Assembly: GCA_020859985.1 (NCBI GenBank)
Contig: JAJBVD010000035.1
Location: 50,235 to 114,234 of the forward strand
Source of the DNA: Clostridiales bacterium
Lineage (GTDB): Bacteria > Bacillota > Clostridia > Lachnospirales > Lachnospiraceae
DNA: 64,000 bases
Reading direction: 5' to 3'
In this document: one piece after another, positions 52,735-61,655 of the stretch
How the letters are laid out: every line of letters begins with the position of its first letter
Position numbering within the stretch: the first letter of the stretch is position 1
Translations under genes and position numbers: made by a program
The notes under the pieces: model-generated
The model's input: only the letters and a program-made list of their open reading frames with translations
Database searches by the model: none
What the model was told of the DNA's origin: nothing

Positions 52735-52780
52735 TATATCTGATGAATGCATGAGATATTTTTTAAAGGAGGGCCTTGAT

Positions 52781-54031
52781 ATGCGCGCATATGAGCGTCT
52801 GCTGCATTACGTGAAAATATATACAACCAGTGACGAGGAAAACGAAACGCTGCCGTCCACGGCGCGGCAGCTGGATCTGGCGAAGCTTCTTGTGGAGGAG
52901 ATGACAGAGCTTGGCGTCAGCCGGGCGCGGGTGGATGAAAAAGGATATGTCTATGGAGAGATTCCGGCGACAGCCGGGTACGAACATGCGCCTGCTATCG
53001 GTTTTATCGCGCACATGGACACTGCACCGGATTTTTGCGGGGAACAGGTATCTCCGATGATGATCGAAGACTATGATGGTCAGGATCTTGTTCTTGGGAC
53101 GAGCGGCAGGATTCTTTCTGCGAAGGACTTTCCGCATCTGCCGCAGCTGAAGGGCCGGACGCTGATTACAACGGACGGTACTACATTGCTCGGTGCGGAC
53201 GATAAGGCCGGGATTGCGGAGATCTTGACGATGGCGGAAGAGATTCTTTATGCCGACAGAGATTTTCCGCATGGAAAGATCTGTCTGGCGTTTACTCCCG
53301 ATGAAGAGATCGGACGCGGTGCAGATGAATTTGATGTGCCGGGCTTTGGCGCAGACTTTGCATATACCGTGGATGGCGGCGCGGAAAATGAGATTGAGTA
53401 TGAAAACTTTAACGCCGCGGCCGCGAAAGTGAAAATCCGCGGGTTTTCCGTGCATCCGGGCAGCAGTAAGGACACGATGATCAACGCTGCGCTGGTTGCC
53501 ATGGAATTTAATTCCATGCTTCCGTCCGGCGATACGCCGAGAGACACGGAAGGCTATGAAGGCTTTTTCCATCTGCACAGCATGTCCGGCGATGTGTCGG
53601 AAGCCGTACTGGAATATATTGTCCGCGACCACAGCGCTGCCATGTATGACTGTCGTCTGGAGACGCTGCGCCATATCGCGAAGCTTCTGAATGAGAAGTA
53701 CGGCGAAGGCACAGTGACCCTCACTATCCGGGAGCAGTACCGCAATATGCGTGAAAAGATTGAGGACTGCATGCATCTGATCGATAATGCAAAAAGTGCG
53801 GCCGAGGCCGCCGGCCTTACTCCGGTCACGCTGCCGATCCGGGGCGGCACAGACGGCGCGCGTCTGTCCTTTATGGGACTTCCCTGTCCGAATCTCGGTA
53901 CCGGGGCATACGCGTGTCATGGACCGTACGAGCATATCACTGCGGAGGGAATGGATGCCGTGGTGTCTGTGCTGAAGGAAATTGTCAAATTATATACAGA
54001 TGCTGACACTGTGAATGTTTTGTGTGATTAA
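52781..54031 (+). CDS. pepT: Peptidase T (tripeptidase)
   Basis: Zinc aminopeptidase of the M20 family that removes the N-terminal residue from tripeptides. The start is ATG 52781 behind AAAGGAGG; an upstream ATG at 52751 is rejected. The 416 residues contain the metal-binding GFIAHMDTAPD (about 74-84), GADDKAGIAE (about 137), FTPDEEIGRGAD (about 170), VDGG, HPGSSKDTMINA and the final RGGTDGARLSFMGLPCPNLGTG. Single gene with an AT-rich 250-bp tail region. Confidence 0.95.
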   Translation: MRAYERLLHYVKIYTTSDEENETLPSTARQLDLAKLLVEEMTELGVSRARVDEKGYVYGEIPATAGYEHAPAIGFIAHMDTAPDFCGEQVSPMMIEDYDGQDLVLGTSGRILSAKDFPHLPQLKGRTLITTDGTTLLGADDKAGIAEILTMAEEILYADRDFPHGKICLAFTPDEEIGRGADEFDVPGFGADFAYTVDGGAENEIEYENFNAAAAKVKIRGFSVHPGSSKDTMINAALVAMEFNSMLPSGDTPRDTEGYEGFFHLHSMSGDVSEAVLEYIVRDHSAAMYDCRLETLRHIAKLLNEKYGEGTVTLTIREQYRNMREKIEDCMHLIDNAKSAAEAAGLTPVTLPIRGGTDGARLSFMGLPCPNLGTGAYACHGPYEHITAEGMDAVVSVLKEIVKLYTDADTVNVLCD

Positions 54032-54136
54032 AGTATACGATATAATATAATGTCGAAAGAGAATCAATTAAGCAGGAAGCCAGTAAATTACAGCTAATGG
54101 AAGTCATATACATATTATTGCGAAATATTGGAAAAA

Positions 54137-54167
54137 AAGGGGCTCGCTTCAGATAAGCGGACCCCTT
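54137..54167 (-). terminator. Intrinsic terminator for the MATE gene
   Basis: On the minus strand, AAGGGG and CCCCTT enclose an inner CGCTT/AAGCG stem, and seven T follow. It lies 114 bp past the MATE stop and can also act weakly for pepT. Confidence 0.75.
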
Positions 54168-54197
54168 AACTATATGCAGATCTATGTAATGTGATTT

Positions 54198-54257
54198 GTG
54201 AACTGTTCGCTGCTTAACAAAAGAAATTCTGTAACTGTTCGGTACCTTCACGGTTAT
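54198..54257. repeat. Copy of the dispersed palindrome after the MATE gene
   Basis: GTAACTGTTCGG, TACC and TTCACGGTTAT (54231-54257) form the clearest copy. A second fragment, GTGAACTGTTCGC, lies at 54198. Confidence 0.65.
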
Positions 54258-54280
54258 GAAATTCTCCAACTGTGTTGTCT

Positions 54281-55654
54281 TCACTGCCGCATCGGCTTAA
54301 TCTGCTTCTTGTTGACACGGTTCAGGAAGTAGAGACCACACAGCAGAGATACTACCTCCGCGATCGGCCAGGACAGCCATACTTTGGTGACGTCTCCGGT
54401 CTGCGCAAATAGGTATGCCAGCGGGAGCAGGCAGACAAGCTGACGCATGATAGAGATCACCATACTGTAGACGCTGTTGCCCATCGCCTGGAAGAACGAG
54501 GAGCAGATGACAGAAACTCCGGCGAGCAGGAAACTGAAGCTGATGATGCGAAGGGCTGGTATGCCGATGGCGAGCATTTCGTCAGACGCAGCGAAAAGCC
54601 CGAGAAGCTGACCAGGCAGCGTCTGGAAAATGATGAACGCGATTACCATGATGCAGGTCGCATAGAACATCGAAAGCTTTAACGTTTTCATGATCCGGTC
54701 CGGCTTCTGCGCACCGTAATTGTAGGCAATGATCGGGATCATACCGTTGTTCATGCCGAACACCGGCATAAAAGCAAAGCTCTGCAGCTTGAAGTAGACG
54801 CCGAATACAGCAACCGCAGTTGAGGAAAACACTACCAGAATCTTATTGACACAAAATGTCATCACGGAACCGATTGCCACCATAACGACAGACGGAATAC
54901 CGATGAAGAGGATATTGCCGATCGCTTTTAGCTCCGGTTTGAATTTGCGGAAATCCAGATGGAGCTCGTCATTTTCCTTCGCGTTAAAGATGACAGCGAG
55001 AATGGCCGCGACAATCTGCCCGATCACGGTAGCAGCAGCAGCGCCCTTAATCCCCATCTTCGGGAAAATACCGATACCGAAGATCAGCACCGGGTCCATA
55101 ATGATATTGATGATCGCACCGGTGCCCTGTGTGAACATGGTATAAATCGTCTTGCCGGTCGACTGAAGAAGCCGCTCGTAGATGACTTCAATGTAAACGC
55201 CGAAGCTGACGCACATAATAATAGAAAGGTAGTCATGACCGTACTGTGTAATCTCTTCCGAGGCTCCCTGCGCAACAAAAAAGACTCTTGTAATCGTGAG
55301 CCCCAGTATCAGAAACAGCAGGTAGCCGCAGACAGCAAGGAATACGCCGTGCATAGCCATGCGGTTGGCGGTATCTGTTTTTTTCTCACCAAGTGCCTTG
55401 GAAACCAAAGCGTTCATACCGACGGCGATACCGGTCGCCAGTCCGATCAGAAGGTTCTGCATCGGGAATGCCATCGAAACGGCTGTGAGCGCATCCTCAC
55501 TGATCCTCGACACGAAAATACTGTCTACTACATTGTAGAGTGCCTGCACAAGCATGGAGATCATCATCGGCAGCGCCATCGTCACCAGAAGCCGGTTAAC
55601 CGGCATGACGCCCATCTTGTTTTCTTCAGTTGTGATTGTCTGTTCTTTACTCAA
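54281..55654 (-). CDS. MATE-family multidrug efflux transporter
   Basis: Cation-coupled drug exporter with 12 membrane helices over 457 residues. The two six-helix halves are visible, with PMMISMLVQALYNVVDSIFVSR near the start, GTGAIINIIMDPVLIFG (about 175) and AYNYGAQKPDRI (about 305) typical of the NorM/DinF-like group in Firmicutes. It starts with TTG at 55654, preceded by GGAGGG. The upstream region has a TACAGGA/TCCTGTA inverted repeat at 55707-55727 that could be an operator. Substrates are unknown. Confidence 0.93.
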   Translation of the reverse strand: MSKEQTITTEENKMGVMPVNRLLVTMALPMMISMLVQALYNVVDSIFVSRISEDALTAVSMAFPMQNLLIGLATGIAVGMNALVSKALGEKKTDTANRMAMHGVFLAVCGYLLFLILGLTITRVFFVAQGASEEITQYGHDYLSIIMCVSFGVYIEVIYERLLQSTGKTIYTMFTQGTGAIINIIMDPVLIFGIGIFPKMGIKGAAAATVIGQIVAAILAVIFNAKENDELHLDFRKFKPELKAIGNILFIGIPSVVMVAIGSVMTFCVNKILVVFSSTAVAVFGVYFKLQSFAFMPVFGMNNGMIPIIAYNYGAQKPDRIMKTLKLSMFYATCIMVIAFIIFQTLPGQLLGLFAASDEMLAIGIPALRIISFSFLLAGVSVICSSFFQAMGNSVYSMVISIMRQLVCLLPLAYLFAQTGDVTKVWLSWPIAEVVSLLCGLYFLNRVNKKQIKPMRQ

Positions 55655-56002
55655 ATCTCATCCCTCCGTTTTTGATACAGGGTCTGCCGAACCCTTTTTC
55701 TCGCTGTACAGGAAGCCTTATCCTGTATAGTTATGGCAAAAAATAAACCATAAAACGTACGAATATGCTTACATAATCTTTTAAGCGTACGGGGGAAATT
55801 ATATAGCATGATTTTTAAAACGTCAACAGCCATATTTATTTCATATTGTATTGGGCCTTTTACGGGTCATATGAATTCACATGGATTTTACAATTCTTTA
55901 CAATTCACTGATAGTTCAGCCGGCAACTTTTCCTTATACTGATTCAGTAAAGAAAACAGATCACAGACATTTCAGACTGTTTTCGGGAAAAGGAGGATGA
56001 AT
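55655..56002. other. 348-bp divergent gap between the MATE gene and the ABC importer
   Basis: Contains the inverted repeat TACAGGA-7-TCCTGTA (55707-55727), two CGTACG palindromes 26 bp apart (about 55767 and 55793), an AT-rich stretch, and a TATACT box about 70 bp before the binding-protein gene. No RNA gene or riboswitch was recognised. Confidence 0.5.
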
Positions 56003-57301
56003 ATGAAAAAGAAACTGAGTCTGCTTCTGGCCGGTGCAATGCTGGCGGGCTCTATTACGGGAGTTTCCATGACGGCCATGGCGGAGGAAAACAGCGTGAC
56101 GGAACTGACGATGTACTTTCCGGTATCGGTAGGCGGCGGCCCGGATGAACTGATCGACGCGCTCTGCGAGGAATATTATGAGGAGACAGGAATCACCGTG
56201 ACACCGGTCTATGCGGGCAGCTATGCCGATACCCGTACGAAGGTGCAGGCAGCCATCAAGGGCGGAAACACACCGGATCTGGCGATCATGTTTTCCATCG
56301 ACCTGTATTCTCTGCTTGCAATGGATGCGGTCGTAGACATTGACAGTTTCTGCACGACAGAAGAGGATCAGGAGTGGCTGAACGGATTTTATGAGGGCTT
56401 TATGCTGAACAGCCGCGATGGCGACACGACCTACGGAATTCCGTGGCAGAGAAGTACGATTATCCTTTACTATAATAAAGAAGCGTTTGAGGCAGCGGGT
56501 CTGGACCCGGATTCACCGCCGACTACATGGGATGAACTGTATGAGTATGCCGAACAGCTGACTGTTGTTGAGGACGGACAGACGACTCAGTACGGGATCG
56601 AGATTCCGTCGGATGGATACGCTTACTGGATGCTGCAGACCTTCTGTGTACAGCAGGATGGCTTCAATCTGATGAACACGACCGGTACTGAAGTATATTA
56701 TGACGATGAGCGCACTGTGACCGGCCTTGAGTTCTGGAAGAGTCTGGCAGAGGATGGCTCCATGCCGTCCGGCATTGTTTCCTGGTCAACGACACCGTCT
56801 GACTTTATTGAAGGCAAGACGGCGATGATGTATCACACCACCGGCAACCTGACCAATGTGAAGAACAGTGTGGATTTTGATTTTGGTGTAGCGATGCTTC
56901 CGGCAAATGAGTCCTACGGTTCCCCGACAGGAGGCGGTAACTTCTACATTTTCAAGGGCATTTCCGAGGAGCGCCAGCAGGCTGCGTTTGAATTCATCAA
57001 ATGGATGACTGATGACGAGCGTGTAGCGCAGTGGAGTATCGATACCGGCTATGTAGCGACCAGACCGAGTGCGTATGAGACCGAGGTTATGCAGGCATAT
57101 GCAGAAGAATTCCCGTACTGCCTGGTGGCGAGAGATCAGCTTGAGTACGGCTACGCGGAGCTTTCCACCTACAATCAGGCGGAGGTTCAGAAAGCGATAG
57201 ACGATGCGATCTCTTACGTCATGACAGACCAGAAGGATGCGGCGACCGCACTGGCGGAGGCGCAGGCGACCGCGGAGAGCATTCTTGCGGATTATCAGTA
57301 A
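56003..57301 (+). CDS. Extracellular solute-binding protein of a carbohydrate-type ABC importer
   Basis: Family 1 solute-binding protein. The start is ATG 56003, 6 bp after AAAGGAGG; an ATG at 55997 abuts that site. The 432 residues have a signal peptide ending at AMA-EE (about 28) and the fold of UgpB/maltose-type binders: YEETGITVTPVYAGSYADTRTK, WDELYEYAEQLT, a hinge with GIPWQRSTIILYYNKEAFEAAGLDP, and SPTGGGNFYIFKGISEERQQAAFEFIKWMT. There is no lipobox Cys after the signal, unlike most Gram-positive binding proteins. Glycerol phosphate or oligosaccharide are possible ligands. The two permeases follow. Confidence 0.92.
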   Translation: MKKKLSLLLAGAMLAGSITGVSMTAMAEENSVTELTMYFPVSVGGGPDELIDALCEEYYEETGITVTPVYAGSYADTRTKVQAAIKGGNTPDLAIMFSIDLYSLLAMDAVVDIDSFCTTEEDQEWLNGFYEGFMLNSRDGDTTYGIPWQRSTIILYYNKEAFEAAGLDPDSPPTTWDELYEYAEQLTVVEDGQTTQYGIEIPSDGYAYWMLQTFCVQQDGFNLMNTTGTEVYYDDERTVTGLEFWKSLAEDGSMPSGIVSWSTTPSDFIEGKTAMMYHTTGNLTNVKNSVDFDFGVAMLPANESYGSPTGGGNFYIFKGISEERQQAAFEFIKWMTDDERVAQWSIDTGYVATRPSAYETEVMQAYAEEFPYCLVARDQLEYGYAELSTYNQAEVQKAIDDAISYVMTDQKDAATALAEAQATAESILADYQ

Positions 57302-57382
57302 AATTAAATTGATTTATGGAGGACTGCGGCTGGATGTTGCCGCAGTCTCTCCATGGTATCATCATTACATATGGAGATTATT

Positions 57383-58339
57383 ATGAATTCAGGAAGTGAA
57401 GCCGTACTGCGGCAGCCAATCGTTCAGCCGGTCGAATTTCAGGTTGATTTGAATCAGGTCATTGCACGGGAGAAAAAGAAAAAATTGAAAGCAACCGGAG
57501 TTGCCCTTTTATTGCTGGCTCCGTCGCTGTTTTTTCTCGCTGTGTTTACGATATATCCGGTCATCAGCAGCTTTATCAACAGTCTTTACAAGGACAATCT
57601 CGCAACGATCACGCCGGTGTGGAACGGATTCGGCAATTATGTCGATCTGATCAGTGACACGACGTTTCTGGAATGTCTGAAAAATAACGTAATTGTAGCG
57701 GTTATCACAGTTCCGGTCTGCATCCTGATGGGCGTCGGGATGGCAGTCTTTTCTAATCATCGTGGCAGGATTGGAAGGAGCATCACGCGGATGGGATTTA
57801 TCTATCCGACCTTTATTCCGCTTGTGGCGGCCGCGAATATCTGGGTGTTTATCTACACTCCAATCTACGGCCTGCTCGGCCACATCAATCCCGACTGGCG
57901 ATTCCTGGCGGACGCAAAGACAGCGATGGGGGCTGTGATCGTGATGCTGATCTGGAAGCAGGCAGGCTATCTGATGCTGTTTTATATCTCTGGTCTGAAC
58001 GGAATCTCCAATGAGGTTTCTGAGGCGGCAGAGATTGACGGAGCGAACGGCGTTCAGAAATTCTGGATGATCACCTGGCCGCTGCTGGAGCCTACCACAA
58101 TGTATGTCTTTATTCTGGCGCTGACTAGCGCGTTTAAGACAGTCGACCATCTTTATATTATGACTAAGGGCGGTCCGGGCAACGCGACCAACCTGCTGCT
58201 GTTTTATATCTATCAGACCGGTTTTGATTACTGGAACGCCGGAAAAGCATCCGCAATTACCATCATACTTGTGGCAATCCTGCTGGTGATCACGGCGGTC
58301 AAGTTTTTCCATGACGACCGGCACGCGTACTATAACTGA
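57383..58339 (+). CDS. ABC importer permease 1 (UgpA/MalF-like)
   Basis: The start is ATG 57383, six bases after GGAG; two upstream ATGs are less likely. The 318 residues have a cytoplasmic N-terminal extension of about 40 residues, six membrane helices and the EAA loop EVSEAAEIDGANGVQKFWMITWPLLEP (about 217-243) that docks to the ATPase. The style (KKKLKATGVALLLLAPSLFFLAVFTIYPV) matches CUT1 sugar permeases. No ATPase gene is in the operon, so a shared MsmX/UgpC-type ATPase elsewhere is expected. Confidence 0.93.
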   Translation: MNSGSEAVLRQPIVQPVEFQVDLNQVIAREKKKKLKATGVALLLLAPSLFFLAVFTIYPVISSFINSLYKDNLATITPVWNGFGNYVDLISDTTFLECLKNNVIVAVITVPVCILMGVGMAVFSNHRGRIGRSITRMGFIYPTFIPLVAAANIWVFIYTPIYGLLGHINPDWRFLADAKTAMGAVIVMLIWKQAGYLMLFYISGLNGISNEVSEAAEIDGANGVQKFWMITWPLLEPTTMYVFILALTSAFKTVDHLYIMTKGGPGNATNLLLFYIYQTGFDYWNAGKASAITIILVAILLVITAVKFFHDDRHAYYN

Positions 58340-58363
58340 TTGTGTATGGAGGATGAATATAAT

Positions 58364-59185
58364 ATGACTCGTAAACTTTCACCGGGCAGACTGCTCAACA
58401 ATGTGTTCTGGGCGCTGTTATGCGCAATCTGCCTGATCCCATTGGTGTGGGTCGTGCGCACCGCGTTTATCGATTCCGGCCTGGCAATGAAGCTGTTCGC
58501 AGTCAGCATTCCGACACTGGATAACATCCGGCGTGTGCTGGACGCGGTACCGTTTGTAAAATATTACGGAAATACGATTCTCATTGCCGTGGGTGTTCTG
58601 GCCGTGCAGCTCGTTCTTGTGACAATGGCAGGATACGCGTTCGCACGACTGGATTTCTACGGCAGCAAGCTTTTATTTATCATTTTTCTTGCGCAGCTGA
58701 TGGTGGCTCCGGAGGTGCTGATCATGCCGAATTACAGCCTGATGGTAAAGCTGGGGCTGAACAACACGCGGATTGGCATCATGCTTCCTTTTTTCGCCTC
58801 CGCGATGGGCACGATGATCGTGCGGCAGAACATCAAGACAATTCCCTACGAGCTTGAGGAAGCCGCAAAAATGGAGGGCGCCTCTCTGTTTCAGGTCATC
58901 ACGGAAATCTATGTGCCGCTTTTAAAGGCTGCCTATGTTTCCTTTGGAATGATTTCCGTATCCTATCAGTGGAACAATTTCCTCTGGCCGCTGGTTATGA
59001 TCGATACTGTAGAAAAACGCCCGCTTTCTCTGGGACTCGCCATGTTTGCCATGTCCTATGAGACCGGTGTGCAGTGGAGCGACGTCAGCGCGGCGACTGT
59101 GCTGGTAGCAGCCCCGCTTCTGATCATATTTTTCGTGTTCCAGAAAAAGCTGGTCGAGAGCTTTGTGTATGCGGGGATCAAATGA
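58364..59185 (+). CDS. ABC importer permease 2 (UgpE/MalG-like)
   Basis: The start is ATG 58364 behind GGAGG (11-bp spacing); ATG 58346 overlaps that site. The 273 residues have six helices and the EAA loop YELEEAAKMEGASLFQVITEIYVPLLK (about 165-191). The C-terminus FVFQKKLVESFVYAGIK is the typical MalG-like end that contacts the ATPase. Its TGA overlaps the start of the HAD gene by 4 bp. Confidence 0.93.
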   Translation: MTRKLSPGRLLNNVFWALLCAICLIPLVWVVRTAFIDSGLAMKLFAVSIPTLDNIRRVLDAVPFVKYYGNTILIAVGVLAVQLVLVTMAGYAFARLDFYGSKLLFIIFLAQLMVAPEVLIMPNYSLMVKLGLNNTRIGIMLPFFASAMGTMIVRQNIKTIPYELEEAAKMEGASLFQVITEIYVPLLKAAYVSFGMISVSYQWNNFLWPLVMIDTVEKRPLSLGLAMFAMSYETGVQWSDVSAATVLVAAPLLIIFFVFQKKLVESFVYAGIK

Positions 59186-60009
59186 TGAAAAAGAAACTCT
59201 ATTTTTGGGATATCGATGGCACGCTGGCTCTTGGGAAAACTCTCATCCCGGGGGCTGCTTCTTTGATAGAAGAAATTCACAGACAGGGAGCGCATTGCTG
59301 TTATCTGACAAATAATTCGTCAAAAGGAATTGATGAATACCTTGCTCAGTTTGAGCAGTGGGGGATACCGGCCAAACGTGAGGAATTTATGACAGCCGGG
59401 ATATACGCGGCAAAGCTTCTGAAGGCAAAGTTCAAAGATGAGAAGATTTTTGTACTTGGAACCGAAAGCTTTCTTTTCGAATGCAGGCGGGAAGGACTTT
59501 GCGTGACGCAGGAAGCCGAAGAAGATGTGGCGGCTATGCTCACGGCATATGATACGGAACTGACCTATGAGAAAATCCGAAAGGTCTGCCGGCTGCTGGA
59601 AGTACATAGATTTATCCGTCCCTGGTACGCGACAAACGCTGACCTTTGCTGTCCGTCCGAATTCGGTATGGTGCCGGACTGCGGTGCAATCTGCAAAATG
59701 ATCTCATTGGCCGTAGGACGAGAACCGGAGTTCCTTGGTAAGCCTAATCCGGGTATGATTGATTATGTATTAAAGCAATATGGAATTGCACGGCAGGATG
59801 CAATGATCGTAGGCGACCGGCTGTATACGGACATCGAATGCGGAAAACGGGCGGGAATTTCCACCTGTCTGGTGCTGACCGGAGAAGAAAAAGAAGACAG
59901 TGGAAAGGCGGATTGCTGTTTCCCCTCCGTAGCGGAGCTGGGGCTCATTCTGCGCAACAGAAAACAAGAAACGGTTGTCGGATATTGTACCGGTCAACCG
60001 TTTCAATAG
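59182..60009 (+). CDS. HAD-IIA (NagD-like) phosphatase
   Basis: The start is ATG 59182 (overlap ATGA with the permease) or the next ATG at 59185. The 275 residues hold the HAD nucleophile FWDIDGTLALG (about 7-17), motif II YLTNNSSKG (about 41-49), the GKPNPGMIDY motif III (about 192) and VGDRLYTDIECGKRAGI motif IV (about 212). The NagD cap domain lies between. Members act on sugar phosphates, glycerol phosphate or 4-nitrophenyl phosphate. Co-translation with an importer suggests it dephosphorylates something derived from the imported substrate. The C-terminal part is slightly more AT-rich. Confidence 0.9.
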   Translation: MMKKKLYFWDIDGTLALGKTLIPGAASLIEEIHRQGAHCCYLTNNSSKGIDEYLAQFEQWGIPAKREEFMTAGIYAAKLLKAKFKDEKIFVLGTESFLFECRREGLCVTQEAEEDVAAMLTAYDTELTYEKIRKVCRLLEVHRFIRPWYATNADLCCPSEFGMVPDCGAICKMISLAVGREPEFLGKPNPGMIDYVLKQYGIARQDAMIVGDRLYTDIECGKRAGISTCLVLTGEEKEDSGKADCCFPSVAELGLILRNRKQETVVGYCTGQPFQ

Positions 60010-60023
60010 CAATAGGTTCGCAT

Positions 60024-61082
60024 CTATTGTGCACGGGAGAGTGCCAACTCTTTTTTCAAGCGCTCTACTTCGTGTTCTGCCAAGATAGCTCTTTGTTCAG
60101 CTGCGTTGGTGCGCTGACGCTCTTGCTTGATGCCGATGCGAATGCCTTTACGAACACCTTTACGAATTCCCTGTTCCTCCACTAAATCTGAAAGATTACA
60201 CATAATTTCCAACTCCTTTCCAAAAGGCTCCCTGTCCATAGGGATATGGAATCTGGTTTCCAGTTCCCTACGCTTTTCAATATATGTCTTTGTTTTCGAT
60301 AAGAGCGTATTCATCATTTGCAGGAAAATGTTTTCTGTTGCCATATCTTCGTTTAATGTCACGACAATGGCAGACAGTTTATCATATGCGTAAGAGCGTT
60401 CAGGATAGTTCCCATAAACCCGGACCGGAGTCAACGAATAACGAATAATAGAATTACCAATCTTTTTTGGCGCATTCATACATATAAAAATGCAGAGTGA
60501 CTTTTTGATTTCATCGTAATTCGAATCCTCAAAAACGGTAGAAAGCTGAGCCGAAATCATCCGGGCACAGTTATAAATGCCTCGAGTTTCAATGTGATAG
60601 CCGGGATAAAAGGATTTTTGAGGTTCTATATCTGCAAAAATGATATCTGGAACATGTGCTTGTGAGGATTCAGAGTTTTTTGCTATTGATATAGAAGATG
60701 TCTTTTTCCCGGTTTTTCGAACGTGCTTGACCATCCTGCTTGAAGAGGGAGGTAGTTGCGCGGAGAAAATCAAGTCATAATATATGGCGCCTTCTCCTGG
60801 AACTTTATCCTCGTTAGCCATACCTATGACCCGTTCCGAACGCTCTGTGTTTTGAGGGTTTGATGCATTGGTCTCGCCAGGGCTGACAGGAACAGTACCA
60901 ATCTTCGGAGTACCATTTATGTAGCTGCAGATATCTTCAAGAGTACAGTCTTTGTATTCATCTGTTGTATATTTCAGAATCCACGCCAGAATAATCTTGT
61001 TGCTAAGTACGCGCTTGCACTGCGTGTCATACTGAACCTTAATTCCAACATTCGCAAGGTCTCTCGAAAGAGCATTGCTCAA
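60024..61082 (-). CDS. Rpn-family recombination-promoting nuclease / PD-(D/E)XK transposase-like protein
   Basis: A 352-residue protein of the PD-(D/E)XK nuclease group annotated as Rpn or transposase-31. The start VKVQYDTQCKRVLSNKIILAWIL is typical. The active site can be read as D in YYDLIF (about 102) and the E-x-Q of DIIFADIEPQKSF (about 145-155); an IYNCARMISAQL helix follows. The C-terminus (KGVRKGIRIGIKQE, then a Lys/Glu-rich coiled coil) is characteristic. Such proteins are multi-copy and selfish or DNA-degrading; their role is not settled. A promoter TTGACT-16-TATAAT (61176-61149) lies upstream. It converges with the HAD gene, 14 bp away. Confidence 0.88.
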   Translation of the reverse strand: MSNALSRDLANVGIKVQYDTQCKRVLSNKIILAWILKYTTDEYKDCTLEDICSYINGTPKIGTVPVSPGETNASNPQNTERSERVIGMANEDKVPGEGAIYYDLIFSAQLPPSSSRMVKHVRKTGKKTSSISIAKNSESSQAHVPDIIFADIEPQKSFYPGYHIETRGIYNCARMISAQLSTVFEDSNYDEIKKSLCIFICMNAPKKIGNSIIRYSLTPVRVYGNYPERSYAYDKLSAIVVTLNEDMATENIFLQMMNTLLSKTKTYIEKRRELETRFHIPMDREPFGKELEIMCNLSDLVEEQGIRKGVRKGIRIGIKQERQRTNAAEQRAILAEHEVERLKKELALSRAQ

Positions 61083-61148
61083 ATCCGTTTTCTCCTTTCA
61101 TTATACTTGGCAATTATAATATTTGCAACCATTATTTTAATAACTTAT

Positions 61149-61176
61149 ATTATAACTGAAAAATAAAATAAGTCAA
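61149..61176 (-). promoter_or_regulatory. Promoter of the Rpn-type gene
   Basis: On the minus strand, TTGACT (61176-61171) and TATAAT (61154-61149) with a 16-bp spacer. Confidence 0.7.
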
Positions 61177-61239
61177 TGCTATAAATAAAAAATGATATAT
61201 TGGATTAAAAGAATGGATATAGATAACAGATATGATAAC

Positions 61240-61464
61240 TTATTCTCGCTTACGATCTGTATGCTCATCTTTTCGGTATTCAGCGATATCCTCCAGCCGA
61301 CAATCTAAAATCTGACACAGCACATTCAGCGTATGCGTCGAGACATTTTCATTCGCCCGCAGGCGGGAAAGCTGTCCGGCGGATACGCCGTAGTCTTTAA
61401 TCAGTCTATATTGAGAAATCCTTTTTTCCTGCAAAGTGCGCCATAAAGGCTCATACGAAATCAT
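61240..61464 (-). CDS. Small XRE-type helix-turn-helix regulator
   Basis: A 74-residue single-domain protein: two helices, then the HTH (SQYRLIKDYGVSAGQLSRLRANENVSTHTL, about 17-46) and the helical end LNVLCQILDCRLEDIAEY. This is the Cro/C1 type found alone or as an antitoxin or immunity partner. It lies 158 bp upstream of the Rpn-type gene on the same strand and divergent from the BspA-like gene; regulation of either is plausible. No toxin-like small ORF is adjacent. Confidence 0.85.
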   Translation of the reverse strand: MISYEPLWRTLQEKRISQYRLIKDYGVSAGQLSRLRANENVSTHTLNVLCQILDCRLEDIAEYRKDEHTDRKRE

Positions 61465-61501
61465 AGTCTCACATCACCAAACATTTTCTTAGTATCATAT
61501 C

Positions 61502-61530
61502 TTGCATATTAGCCGAAAATGGACTATATT
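61502..61530 (+). promoter_or_regulatory. Promoter of the BspA-like gene
   Basis: TTGCAT (61502-61507) and TATATT (61525-61530) with a 17-bp spacer. AGCCA/TGGCT forms a small hairpin just downstream (about 61536). Confidence 0.6.
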
Positions 61531-61655
61531 AACATTAGCCATATCTGGCTTGTGTATGTATTCTTGTGCAAAAACTACGAAAAGGAATTTGGCAGTATAG
61601 GAAATCAAAGGACCATTGATAAAATGAACTGTAAATGAAAATGTGGAGGTAATGT

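Noticed and set aside
52763..53935. 390-codon open frame on the minus strand across pepT, and similar long minus frames over radA, relA, tsf and cstA
   Set aside because: They mirror the codon pattern of the real genes, lack ribosome sites and encode His/Arg/Cys-rich non-protein-like sequence.
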